Shown: positions 22,604 through 33,264 of the stretch, piece by piece | Layout: each line of letters begins with the position of its first letter | How positions within the stretch are numbered: position 1 is the stretch's first letter | NCBI GenBank assembly: GCA_037176725.1 | Contig: JAZBRS010000026.1 | Span: 60,056,501 to 60,120,500 of the forward strand | Direction of reading: 5' to 3' | Origin: Posidonia oceanica | Taxonomy: Eukaryota > Streptophyta > Magnoliopsida > Alismatales > Posidoniaceae | Length of the DNA: 64,000 nucleotides | Position numbers and translations under genes: made by a program | Notes under the pieces: model-generated | The model's input: the letters and a program-made list of their open reading frames with translations, nothing else | What the model was told of the DNA's origin: nothing | Databases searched by the model: none

Positions 22604-24100
22604 GACATGCCTCCTTGCAAAGTGATAACAACTTTTTTAGATAAAGTTATACCATAGTATCATAGTGAAGGATTCTTCTACATCGGTGAAAGAAAGCTCC
22701 AATTCACAATGTTCGACCTACAAGCCATCCTAAACATTCCAAATGGAGGAATAGACATAGAAGACATTAAAGTTTTGCTGATTGATACCTCTGAACTCGA
22801 TGAGCTATTCAGACATCATCCTAAAATAAGAAGATGGGATATTGAGAGGAAGTTAAGAGACATTTGTCAAGGGAAATTTATTGTTAATATTGATATAATT
22901 GTGAAACTATGGATTGCACTTATTTTTTCATCGTTTATTATGCCAGATTCTACTTCAAGAATTAGTCTTGTAATATTGAAGTGTATATATAATTTAGATA
23001 CAATTCATAATTTCAATTGGGCTACCTATTCCCACAAAATTTTGGTCAGCAGTCTGGAAAATCAAAGATCATACTGCTTGGGTTGTGCGTGGGCCTTATT
23101 AGTAAGTACCAATAAACCTATGAATTATATCCACATTTTTACTATTTCTAAATTTCATATTTCAAAACAGTTTACTAATACTAAACCTATTTACTACTTC
23201 AGGTATGGGCTTATGAGAACAACATCTTATTGGTGCCACCAAATCCCAATGCAGAATATATTTATAGGAAGTGGTCAAGGATCACATACGCAACAATCAA
23301 CATTATACCTTCAAAGAGGAAGAAAGTAATAATGATTTTAAATTTATAATTTTAAGTTCTTCATGTTATTCATAATAATATATAACAACAATATTTATTG
23401 TACAGGAGGATGAAGGAACTTGCAGAGTAGGTCGTCAAATAAAGTTCCAAAAATTAAAAAGGAAGGTATCTAAATTCAAATTTTTTAATCAATATTTAAG
23501 ACAACAGTAAAATAGTATTACAATACCTGGAAGAACAGTATTACTATTTTATGAAATGCTTTTAAAATAGTTATATTGATTTTACCTGAATACATTGTTT
23601 GTAGTGTACTAAAATGTATATTTGTTTAATGTTTAACAACTAAAAACAGTGTTACTAATTACCCAAGGCAGTGTTACCCAAGGCAGTATATTACAAATAA
23701 TAACTATTTTCTTGAATACTAAAATGAAAACAGTGTTACTAATTACAGATAAAATTCTAGTTTTAACTGAAAAATAGAATTAGTAAACATCACTGCATTT
23801 TGTTTCCAACATTATATTAGTACTTGAAATCCACTATGCTAACATGGTACTATTTAGAAATTTTAGTATTAAGTTTTTGTTTAATACTGAATCCTTATTG
23901 TCTCTATGTAGAAAACAAATGAAAAAGGAAGAGTACAAAATGATAGTGCAATACTAGACATGCAAAAGGAACTCAATTGCCTGAAAATGGAGATAAATAA
24001 CATCAAATCCGACTTTACCAGCATACAAACAATAATATGCATAACAAGCATCGAGTGTTGGAAAACACTACCTAATATATGGTGTGCCTACATCATCACT
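22604..24100 (+). pseudogene. 3' part of the broken DUF1985-like gene
   Basis: After the duplicated GACAT the frame interrupted at 602 resumes with MPPCKVITTFLDKVIP, meets a TAG at about 22656, then reads EGFFYIGERKLQFTMFDLQA, IPNGGIDIEDI, and on to GCAWALL at 23101, where GTAAGT begins an intron. Exons 23203-23325 (VWAYENNILLVPPNPNAEYI...), 23406-23465 and one starting near 23913 (a Lys/Glu-rich, possibly coiled-coil segment) follow with consensus GT/AG borders and matching phase. The gene is broken by the TAG and by retroelement 1. The LQFTxFDLQAI...GG pattern and the later NW...GCAWALL pattern are typical of proteins carried by plant MULEs; this is a family inference, not a search result. 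Confidence 0.5.
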
Positions 24101-25001
24101 ATTAATTTCAGTATCACTGTTTCTTCCAACAATCAAATCATTGTTGGTTAAATCCATCAATTCTCCATCCTATCAGATTACAAGTAGAAACCAGTTTAAC
24201 ATTAAACTTTTCTGTTAAAAAATTATCAGAATATACAATCAAAATAGTGTTACTAATCATCAGAAGGGAAAAAAGAATAAATTATAGAGACCTACTGTTC
24301 AAATCCGACATTGACAAATAGCATAAATTAAAAATAGAAAATATACACAGATTTACTAGATATAAATTTATTAACAGGAAAGCTAACAAAACTAAGCAAA
24401 ATAAACGATTTACACAATGCAAAACTACACAGAACAACGTCTAATACACCTAGTTATAATAACAAGGACGAAGCTTAAAAAAATTCCTATGTAAGTAGAA
24501 CTCGCATGATCACCGGTGTAAACAAAGAATCGGTGGGAAAAAAAAAAGACGTACCGGCAATAGATCACGTACAGAGTCCATGTTTCCGTCCAACCCACAT
24601 GAATAATAAAGTTAAGAGTCCATCAAATGTGAGCCACACAAGAAAAACAATAAAAAATCCAAAGGAAATAGATGTTAGTAGAAGATAGAGTTATTGTTAG
24701 CACAGTAAAGAAATCTTTGGAATCCTCATAACACAAACGATGAGTTTTGAAATCTCCTATGTTTGTTACAGAATAACTGCCAACTTCCTAAACAAAACCA
24801 TAATTATCTCCGTAACTGTTGTGTGAGATGCCAACGTGGATTTTAATTAGGAGGGAATTAAGGAAATAAAGTTCCAAGCAAAAAACCACCCATAACATTT
24901 AAGTGGTTTTAATAACCAACGTGGGATTTTAATCTAATAGTTGGATATCATCTTACCTCATTTTATTAAAATAGGGTAGGATGCAAGAGAAGCCTATCCT
25001 A
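24101..25001. other. AT-rich sequence without recognised genes
   Basis: The stretch may contain remaining introns or UTR of the broken gene. Short open frames near 24506-24688 show no family. It ends in an uninterrupted TA run (25001-25020). Confidence 0.5.
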
Positions 25002-25021
25002 TATATATATATATATATATA

Positions 25022-25990
25022 GGAAGATGTTCAGATGAGGGTATGTTCTCATTCTTGCAATTTAAGGACAAGTACATTTGACCATTTGATGAAGATCTTG
25101 TAGTGTAATATTGCGTTGGATTTATATTAAAAGCAACTAGATGTGGTGTTTATATGAGGAGGTGATCTTACCTCCTTCGTCATTACTAATGTGAACACAA
25201 TTATTCTTTAAGTGTAAACACAATTATTGGTGTGAACACAATTATTCTTTAAATGTAAATACAATTTTTGGTATAGGTGTGAACGTAATTAACCCTACCT
25301 GTGAATATTAGTCTTTTTTTTTGAAAAATTGGTAGAGAGAGCAATGAACTTTTTTTGAATATGTGCATACACTGAATTTTTGTACGGGTACTGAATTTTA
25401 GTAGAAGATATTAGATATATGCAGACACTGAAATTTTATGCAAACACTGAAATTTTGTGTAGACACTGAATTTTTTGTACGGATATTGAATTTTAGTAGA
25501 AGATCTTGGATATATGCAGACACTGAAATTTTGTGTAGACACTGAAATTTTGTACAGATACTGAAATTTTGTGTAGACACTGAATTTTTGTACAGATACT
25601 GAATTTTAATAGAAGATATTGGATATATGCAGACACTGAAATTTTATGTAAACACTGAAATTTTGTGTAGACACTGAATTTTTGTACGGATACTGAATTT
25701 TAGTAGAAGATATTGGATATATGCAGACACTGAAATTTTGTGTAGACACTGAACTTTTATATAGACACTGAATTTTGAGGTAAGGGGGACCACATGGGGG
25801 AGGTTGGTTGAAAGTAGAGTAAGGGGGACCACGTGGGGGGAGAGTGGTTGGAGGTGGATATGTGGATTGATATGGTCAACACAATTTTTTTAATAGCTTA
25901 TTAAATTAGATCATGGATTAAGAGATCTAAGGATTGAGATTAGTGGCTCATTTAGGATATTTAAGGACATGTTTGTAACTGAACCGCTCC
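25022..25990. mobile_element. Small MULE-like non-autonomous element
   Basis: Imperfect terminal inverted repeats: GGAAGATGTTCAGATGAGGG at the left and, on the opposite strand at the right, GGAGCGGTTCAGTTACAAAC, both followed by ATGTYCT. The same TIR type bounds the large MULE next to it. It sits between TA runs (25001-25020 and 25991-26003), so a target duplication would be hidden. It has no transposase; inside is an array of ACACTGAAATTTTGTGTAGA-like repeats (25390-25780). Confidence 0.65.
25390..25780. repeat. Array of ACACTGAAATTTT repeats
   Basis: About fifteen copies of a 17-30 bp unit centred on AGACACTGAAATTTTGTG, arranged in larger units that include TAGAAGATATTGGATATATG. The ACTGAAAT word recurs throughout the neighbouring large MULE. 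Confidence 0.8.
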
Positions 25991-26239
25991 ATATATATAT
26001 ATAGGAAAATGTTCAGTTGAGGACATGTCCTCATTTAACATATTTGCGGACAGATTGTTATAGCCACTTGTTACCAATCTTGTGGTGTGAATTCATTTTA
26101 CGTTTTGGATTCTTTTGGTGTAAAGTAAGGGATGGTGATCTTACCTCATTTCTTTTTCTTCGTTTGTTTGAAAGACACTACACACACTGACGCACAACAC
26201 GGAAGACAGTTTCTTTTTTCTTTGCTTGGAGAATCTACG

Positions 26240-26600
26240 GAATCGATTTCATCCCCCTCAGAAGAAAGCAGAGGATCGTATGGGAGTTGCAGAGCTTTGA
26301 TTTCTCTCCGGCGACGAGTTTTTTGCTTTGCTTGGAGACGCTGGCGACGGTTTCATTCCCACAAGAAGAAAGAAGAGGATCGTTTGGGGAGTTGCAGATT
26401 TTTTATTTCTCTCCGGCGACGGTTTCTTCAACTTGAGAAGAAATAGGTTTTTTGCATTGCTTGGAGATGCCGGCGACGGTGTCATCCACCTCAAAAGAAA
26501 GAAGAGGATCGTTTGGGGAGTTGCAGATTTTTGATTTTTCTCCGGCGATGGTTTCTTCACCTTGAGAAGAAAGACGCGTTAGGTTTTTCGGGGAGTTCAA
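26240..26600. repeat. About 105-130 bp tandem triplication near the left MULE end
   Basis: Three copies of a unit containing GAAAGAAGAGGATCGTTTGG, then GGAGTTGCAGATTTTT and TCTCCGGCGACGGTTTCTTC, starting at about 26262, 26364 and 26493. No protein is recognised. Confidence 0.75.
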
Positions 26601-26904
26601 GAAGTTGGATTTCTATCCATAGGTTAGATTTCTTGCCGTTGATGGGTTTCTTTTTCATGCGATGATTTTTTTTTTGTAGAGGTTTGATTCCTCATGTGAT
26701 GATTTTTTTTGCAGAGAAGAATCGTGATGGAATTTTCATCTTCTCCGAATGATTTATCAATTTCACCTCTTGCATATTCTTCTACGGTATTTTCCAACCA
26801 ATTCTGTTGAATTCCACATTTTTTCTCAAATTTTTTTTTCAGCATTTGTTTTGCATCTATATCATTCATCTTCCACGTTTTTCATAAATTTATTTTTTTA
26901 ATTT

Positions 26905-27500
26905 GCCTTTGTTTTCAGCATCGGATTTGCATGTTTATGTTTCATCAGCCATGTTTCAATGAATTATATATCTGATATGCTTTTTGATTTTCTGTTGTAA
27001 ATTAGGTTTTTTTTATGCTAAGATTTTGTATTTTGTGTATATAACTTAGTTTTTGTAGATATGATTCTCAGATACTGAAATAACCTTTGTTGACACTGAA
27101 ATAATCTTCATTTGTTTTGCATCAGATTTGCATGTTTATGTTTCATTAGCCATGTTTCAATGAATTATATATCTGATATGCTTTTTGACTTTCTGTTGTA
27201 AATTTGTTTTTTTTTATGCTAAGATTTTGTATTTGTGTATATAACTGATTTTTTGTAGATATGATTCTCAGATACTGAAATAACCTTTGTTAACATTGAA
27301 ATAATCTACATTTGTTTTGCATCTATATCATTCATCTTCCACATTTTTCATAATTTTTTTTATTTGCTTTTGTTTTTAGCATCACATTTGCATGTTTATG
27401 TTTCATCAGCCATGTTTCAATGAAGTATATATCTGATATGTTTTTTGATTTTTTGTTGTAAATTAGGCTTTTTTGTAGATATGCTTCTTAGATACTGAAT
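26905..27500. repeat. Three tandem copies of a 200-260 bp unit upstream of the transposase gene
   Basis: The marker GCATGTTTATGTTTCATCAG occurs at about 26929, 27130 and 27390, each followed by CCATGTTTCAATGAATTATA and ending with GATACTGAAATAACC-type sequence. Confidence 0.8.
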
Positions 27501-27574
27501 TTTTTTTTGTTGACACTGAAATCATCTTTTGACACTGAATTTTTTTTATTACTCTATTTTTTTAGGTTGAAGAA

Positions 27575-30500
27575 ATGGTTGTTGATTTTGTTGAAAATCG
27601 GATTGGTAATGATTTAGTTATTGGTAATGAGGTTGAATATGCTTCTGTTTCTTCCGAAGTTGTTCCTTATGTTTTGTACAATAGAAGAAGCAAGGGTTTT
27701 TTATTATAAGTATGCTAGCGTTTCTGGTTTTGATGCTCGTCGTAGTTCATCGGGGAAATACTTTGATAAGATAACCCAGAAAAAGAAATTTTGGAGAAGG
27801 TGTTTTGTTGTCAAATGCAAGGTCATTATGTTCCAAATGATGATTTACCAGAGCCATCAGATGTTCCTATTGAGGTTATTGAAAAAGATTCAGTTATTGA
27901 TAAAACAATTTGCTTAATGAGTACTCCGAAGTCTGAAAGAAAAGTTGGTATTATTCGAAGAGGATGTAAAGCGGAAATTAGAATCAAGAAGAATATAATT
28001 GATAATGCATGGTTTGTTTTGAGTTTTAAAGAAGAACATAACCATGACCTTACCTCTCCCTCTAAGCTTCATTATTTGAAGGTTAATAGGAAGATTAGTG
28101 ACGGGATGAGGAGATTTTATAAATCATTGGCAGCTGTTGGAATTAAACCATCTTCTCAAGTAGAGCTTGCAGCGTTACAATCTGGAGGGTTTGATAAGAT
28201 GGATTGCACAATTCGTGATGTAGTTAACATGAGACGTGATATAAGGGAAGAAATAAAGGATTATGATGTGGACTTGTTGGTTGACCATTTTGAGTATAGA
28301 AAAAGTAAGAATTCAAATTTTTTCTATGCATATCGTCAAGATCATGAGAAGCAGTTGACTCATTGTTTTTGGGTAGATGCTAATTCCATTAAAGATTGCG
28401 CTTTGTTTGGTGATGCTATTACTTTTGATACTACTTATAAGACTAATCAATATATGATGATTTATGGTGCATTTTGTGGAGTTAATCATCATATGCAAAC
28501 TGTTTTTTTTGCATCTGTTTTCATGATAAAAGAAACTCAAGAATATTTTGAGTGGGTTTTTTCAAAGTTTAAAGAGTGTTTTTGCAAATCTTCTTCTGTG
28601 TTGATTACTGATCAAGATCTGCTAGGAATGCCGCAATAAGAGAGAGCTTTAAAGATACAATTCATCATTTCTGTTGTTGGCATATTATGTCAAAGTTGCT
28701 TGTCAAACTTGGAGCAGTGGCCGAGAAAAAAGATGTTATGAATGAATTCCATAAAATTGTATGGAAGTGTCAGTCCATTGAAGAGTTTGAAAGAAAATGG
28801 AATAATTGGGTTTCAAATCAAAATCTTTGCAACAATGAATGGTTGATAGATGTTTACAAGCTACGGTTTAAGTGGGTTCCTATTTTTTTGGCAAATGTAT
28901 TTTGTGCAGGAATGACAACTACTCAAAGAAGTGAAGGTATGAATGCTTTTTTAAGAAGTAGGGTTACAGAGTACAACACTTTTTTTGAATTTGTTATTCG
29001 CTTTGAAAGTGCATTGAGGATGCAACGTGAGAAGGAGAATACAAGTGATTTTGTAGACAATCATTATATTCAGCAGATGGTTTCAAAGTTGCCTATTGAG
29101 AAGCATGTGTACTCGTTGTACACAACTAAGGTTTTTCATATATTCCAAGAGCAATTGAAAGAAAGTCATTACTGGTCTGTTTGCTTTCCAGAAGCTAAGA
29201 ATTCTTCCTCTTCGGTATGTACCTTTTACATTTAAATTATTATTTTTTTACTGTATTCAGAGAAACTTTTTTTATTGCAGACACTGAAATTTCTATATAA
29301 TTGTATACAGATATTTAAAATGTCAGGTTCTAGAAACTGAAATTTGTATGTTGAGATTTTGAATGTTTTATTTTATGTTTCATAAACCGATATTTGAAAA
29401 AATGGATATTTTTATGATTTGATAATCTGAAATTTCTTGTTTTAGGAACTGATTTTTTTTTTGGAATGTTTCAAATACTCAGGAATTTTTTTTTGTGTTT
29501 TAGTATTTTATATTTGAAAAATGAAGATGTATGATTTTTATTTTCAATGCATGGTATTAAACTGAAATATCTTGGTTTAGAAACTGAAACATAAATTTTT
29601 TTGGAATGTTTCAAGAACTGAAATTTTTTGTTGTGTTTCAGTATTTTATATTTTAAAAATGAAGATGTATGATTATTATTTTCAATGCATGGTCTTAAAC
29701 TGAAATTTCTTGTTTTAGAGACTGAAACATTTTTTTTTTTTTGGAATGTTTTAGAATCTCAGAATTTTTTTTGTTGTGTTTAAGTATTGGATATTTGAAA
29801 AATGAAGATGTATGATTTTTATTTTCAATGCATGGTCTTAGACTGAAATTTCTTGTTTTAGAAACTGAAACATTTTTTTTTTTAGAATCTCTGGAATTTT
29901 TTTGTTGTGTTTCAGTATTGTATATTTGAAAAATGACGATGTATGTTTTTTTTTCAATGCATGGTATTAAACTTAAATTTCTTGTTTTAGAAACTGAATT
30001 TTTTTTTTTTTTGGAATGTTCTAGGAATTGATTTTTTTTTTGTTTCAGTATTTTGTATTTGAAAATTGAAGATGTATGATTTTTATTTTCAATGCATGGT
30101 CTTAAACTGAAATTTCTTGTTTTAGAAACTGAACCATATTTTTTTTTGGGAATGTTTCAGAAATTGAAATTTTCTTGTTGTGTTTCTGTATTTTATATTT
30201 GTAACATGATGATGCATGATTTTTATTTTCAATGCTTGGTCTTAATTGTTATGCAATATTTAATAGCTTATTTTTTAGGTAACATAATTACTAGTTTTTG
30301 AAATTTTTTTATTGTTTCATGACAGGTAACATTGTCCTACCATATTTTTAGATATGGGGATTTTGAGGAATATTTTACTGTACTTGGAAACGAGGACAAT
30401 TCAGAGCCAAGATGTAGTTGTTGCTTGATGGAATTTGTTGGCCTTCCTTGTTGTCATTTGCTTACTTTCCTAAATTATTTTGGTATTCAAAAGTTACTAA

Positions 30501-31219
30501 ATTATTTAATCACAGATAGATGGAAGAGAGGAAAGAAGGATGGGATTAAGCTTGACATATATGATGATGATAACATAGATGAGAATGTTGACTCTTACAT
30601 TGAACTTTCTTGTTTGACTTACGAGATAGTGGGTATTGCCATGAAAACAAAACCTTTAATACAGATTGCAAAGTCAAGGTTAGAGGAATTGTTGGATGAA
30701 CTCAAGGAGCAAATGTCTTCATTAAACTTGGGGAATTCTTTGAATGACAATGTGGAAGATTGTAGTTTTTCTAAAGGAAAAAGATCCATAACTCTTGGAA
30801 GTAATAGACTCATGCCTGATGTTCAAATCATGATCCCTTGTCAAGCTAAGACGAAGGGTAGTGGAAAGGGTAGAAGACCAAACGGTGGTGGTTCTAAGAG
30901 ATTGAAATCAAATTTGGAGAAACACAAGAATAGGAAATGCAAGTGTTGTGGGAAATACAATGTAGGTCATGATTCCAAGAATTGCCCGTCAAAGAAAGAG
31001 GGTAATAATGATAACATTGTAAACAGGTATTGTAGTTTATTTTTTTATTAGTATGTTTTATGGAATAACACTTGTAACTTTGTCTTTGAATCAAAATTTT
31101 TTTTTTTTTTGGTATTTATGTTATTTATGTGGGCTTCAAGTCAAGAAGCGGATGATGATGTTGAATCTGAAGATGGAGATGTTGGACCAATGTGCATAGA
31201 GGTTGATGCAGATTTTTAA
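27575..31219 (+). pseudogene. FAR1-type MULE transposase gene, frameshifted
   Basis: Exon 1 from ATG at 27575 to 29214, exon 2 30326-31026, exon 3 31141-31219, all with GT/AG borders and matching phase. The order is FAR1 DNA-binding domain (EEARVFYYKYASVSGFDARR, GCKAEIRI, EEHNHDL), MULE DDE core (FGDAITFDTTYKTNQY, ASVFMIKETQEYFEW, VLITDQD, TTQRSEGMNAFLRSR), SWIM zinc finger (CSCCLMEFVGLPCCH) and a C-terminal zinc-knuckle-like CKCC...GHDSKNC motif. Three frame changes are needed in exon 1 (about 27665-27685, 27790-27800 and 28615-28625). FAR1-like transposases cut MULE ends; this copy cannot make a full protein. Exon 2 and 3 remain open. Intron 1 is filled by a tandem array. Confidence 0.88.
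29280..30250 (+). repeat. Tandem array in intron 1 of the transposase gene
   Basis: Six to eight copies of a 120-160 bp unit containing TTGAAAAATGAAGATGTATG, TTTTCAATGCATGGTCTTA, AACTGAAATTTCTTGTTTTA and GAAACTGAAACAT followed by a T run and GGAATGTTTC. The same unit is repeated in opposite orientation at 52740-53930. Confidence 0.88.
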
Positions 31220-32471
31220 TCTTAAAAATGGGATTGTAAGTTGAACACTGAAATCTACCAATTAAAACTGAAATTGTTTCAGCATTGTTATATTTATATA
31301 ATGTTATATTATAATATTTTTTGCAGGTCAATTTGATAGGTTCTTGTTTATAGTCGAAGTGGCAGCAGATGATCGATTACAAAGTCAAAATTTTGTTTTA
31401 TTTTTATTTCGAATGTATAAATGAACTATTATTCATTGGTTGTGTGTGAATTGTCTAAAATTGGGCACGATATTTAGGTGTAATTGATTTATAATTTGGG
31501 ACTACGTACTTCATTTATTGATTAATTTCAGAATACATGCTTTGTTACTTGTATAGACATTCGTATATATTTTTTCAGTAAGATGCCCAATAATCTGCAT
31601 TATTTCTTTCAAGAAAGCAAACTGTTCATTCGCCAATACCATGGGGTCGGGACAAAGGGATCTTATTTTGTCTCAGTGTGTTTTGTTTTTTTTAAAACCA
31701 TGCAATTCTAATCATCGTAACAAGCATGTACTTTTGTTGTAAATCTTTTCTTAAATAGAAGTTCAGTGTTTGAACCTTTGCGGATATTGCAGAACCTTAT
31801 TACTGTTGTTAGATGTGCAAGGTCAATGTCTCCTATGTACATAGAGATGATATTAAAATGAACGAGTTACATTACTTGCTTTGTGTGCGAGATGTGAATT
31901 GAAGATGCCAGACGTGTATTGCAGTGAATACATGATTGATATTTTAGTTGTACAATCAAGTTATCACTGAAATTTATAGGGTAACACTATAAGATTTAGC
32001 ACAAAACAATGCCAGATACTAAAATTAAAATGGTAACACTGAAATATGTAAAAGAATAACATAAGAATAAACTGAAAAATTGATAGCTAAATAAATAACA
32101 AAATACAAAAGAAGTAGGTTTCTAATATTTTAGGTGTTTTTTTTTTGCATGGGACCAATGAATTAGAAAAGAAAATGAGAAAGAAAGAATTGTTTTTCCA
32201 GAGGAATAAAGGCAAAACAAAAAGGTGGAAATGGAGGAGAAGTAATGGAACAGTACGGGAGGAGAAGGGGGGACGGACGTAATTGCAGGTCTCGGAGCAG
32301 CAGCTGCGAATTCCTTGTTGATCATTCCGTATTCACAGAAAAATAGCAAGATCAACAACTAGGGAATAGTAGCCAAACAACCACCTTTATAAAATTCAGT
32401 TTCTATATAATGAAGTTTGCTATAAATGATATTATAGGAATAGAAAACACAAGATCATATGTTCAACATAT
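31220..32471. other. Intergenic region between convergent MULE genes
   Basis: AT-rich; holds copies of a sub-repeat (31965-32050: TATAGGGTAACACTATAAGA, then TTTAGCACAAAACAATGCCA) that recurs at 51660-51710 and 52440-52500. No gene is recognised; the short frame at 32122-32358 has no family. Confidence 0.5.
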
Positions 32472-33264
32472 TCAATTCATTATTCTAGCAAAATCACTAT
32501 CACTTCCGCTGTTATCCTTTTCATTTCTTACATGATGTTGAAATAAATCCTGTTCTTCAGTCATGAAAGCTTCCTCCAATATTGTAGCTGTTATTTTAGC
32601 TCTAAACTTTGGCATTTGTTTGGAGGTGAAAATTTTTTTTTCCCCTTTGAGATATATTCAGAAGTCTTTAACAAAAAGACTCCATAATCAACACTTTCTT
32701 CATTTTGCTTGGGGAAGTCTTTCACTTGTATTACTTTCCATTGCTCCACATCAACAATAAGACCTTGGTCTTTGCCGAAATAATGTTGCAGCCATTCAAC
32801 CTACAATTCAATTTAGAAGATAGTTAAAAAGATGTAACAAAACTGATTTTTTGGTTTATAGATTGGCAATTATTTTCATCTTACCCATTTTTCATCTTCA
32901 TCTTTGTCTTGTCTTCTACCAGGGAATGAATTGTAAAATCTGAATTCTTTGGCAACCATATTCATCTCTAACAAATGCCAATGGAAATCCTGTATAATTG
33001 GAATTAATATGATTTCTAGTTTCTCAATAATGTCTTTTGTGATTCCAAACAATCCTCTCAATTTTCTCATCATTTTCAAATTAGCATCCCCTGGTCTGCC
33101 CTTAATGTATGACTGCATAAAAAGCAACATATATTAAATAGAATCTTAACCATAATTATATATAGAATTTGAGATGAACTTTTTAGTTTTGTTTGTGTAA
33201 TGGTTATTACCGAGGTGAATCCCTTCATGAACCTGATTTTTTCTTTGCATTCCCGTTCAACAGT
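32472..33264 (-). pseudogene. Ulp1-like (C48) protease gene, 3' part, catalytic residues lost
   Basis: Exons on the minus strand: 33264-33211 (cut at 33264 by retroelement 2), 33112-32885 and 32800-32472, joined at GT/AG borders with phase 0 where it can be read. The protein reads SYIKGRPGDANLKMM, then ILIPIIQDFHWHLLEMNM, FRFYNSFPGRRQDKDEDEKW, WLQHYFGKDQGL and FPKQNEESVDYGVFLLK. In Ulp1 peptidases the catalytic His is in HW, Asp in YDS and Cys in DCG. Here His is kept, but the Asp position is Asn (YNS) and the Cys position is Tyr (DYG), each one G-to-A change from the expected codon. Ulp1 enzymes remove SUMO; MULE-borne copies have unknown roles. The gene converges on the transposase gene. 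Confidence 0.78.
33260..33264. repeat. Target site duplication of retroelement 2, left copy (ACAGT)
   Basis: ACAGT precedes the LTR start TGTTGACACC at 33265. ATAGT follows the right LTR at 51318-51322, one mismatch. Joining the flanks restores the Ulp1-like exon frame (EFLHYTVEREC across the site). Confidence 0.75.

Noticed and set aside
23960..24688. Separate small genes in the AT-rich region
   Set aside because: The first frame is better explained as an exon of the broken gene; the second has no family and lies in sequence without other coding signs.
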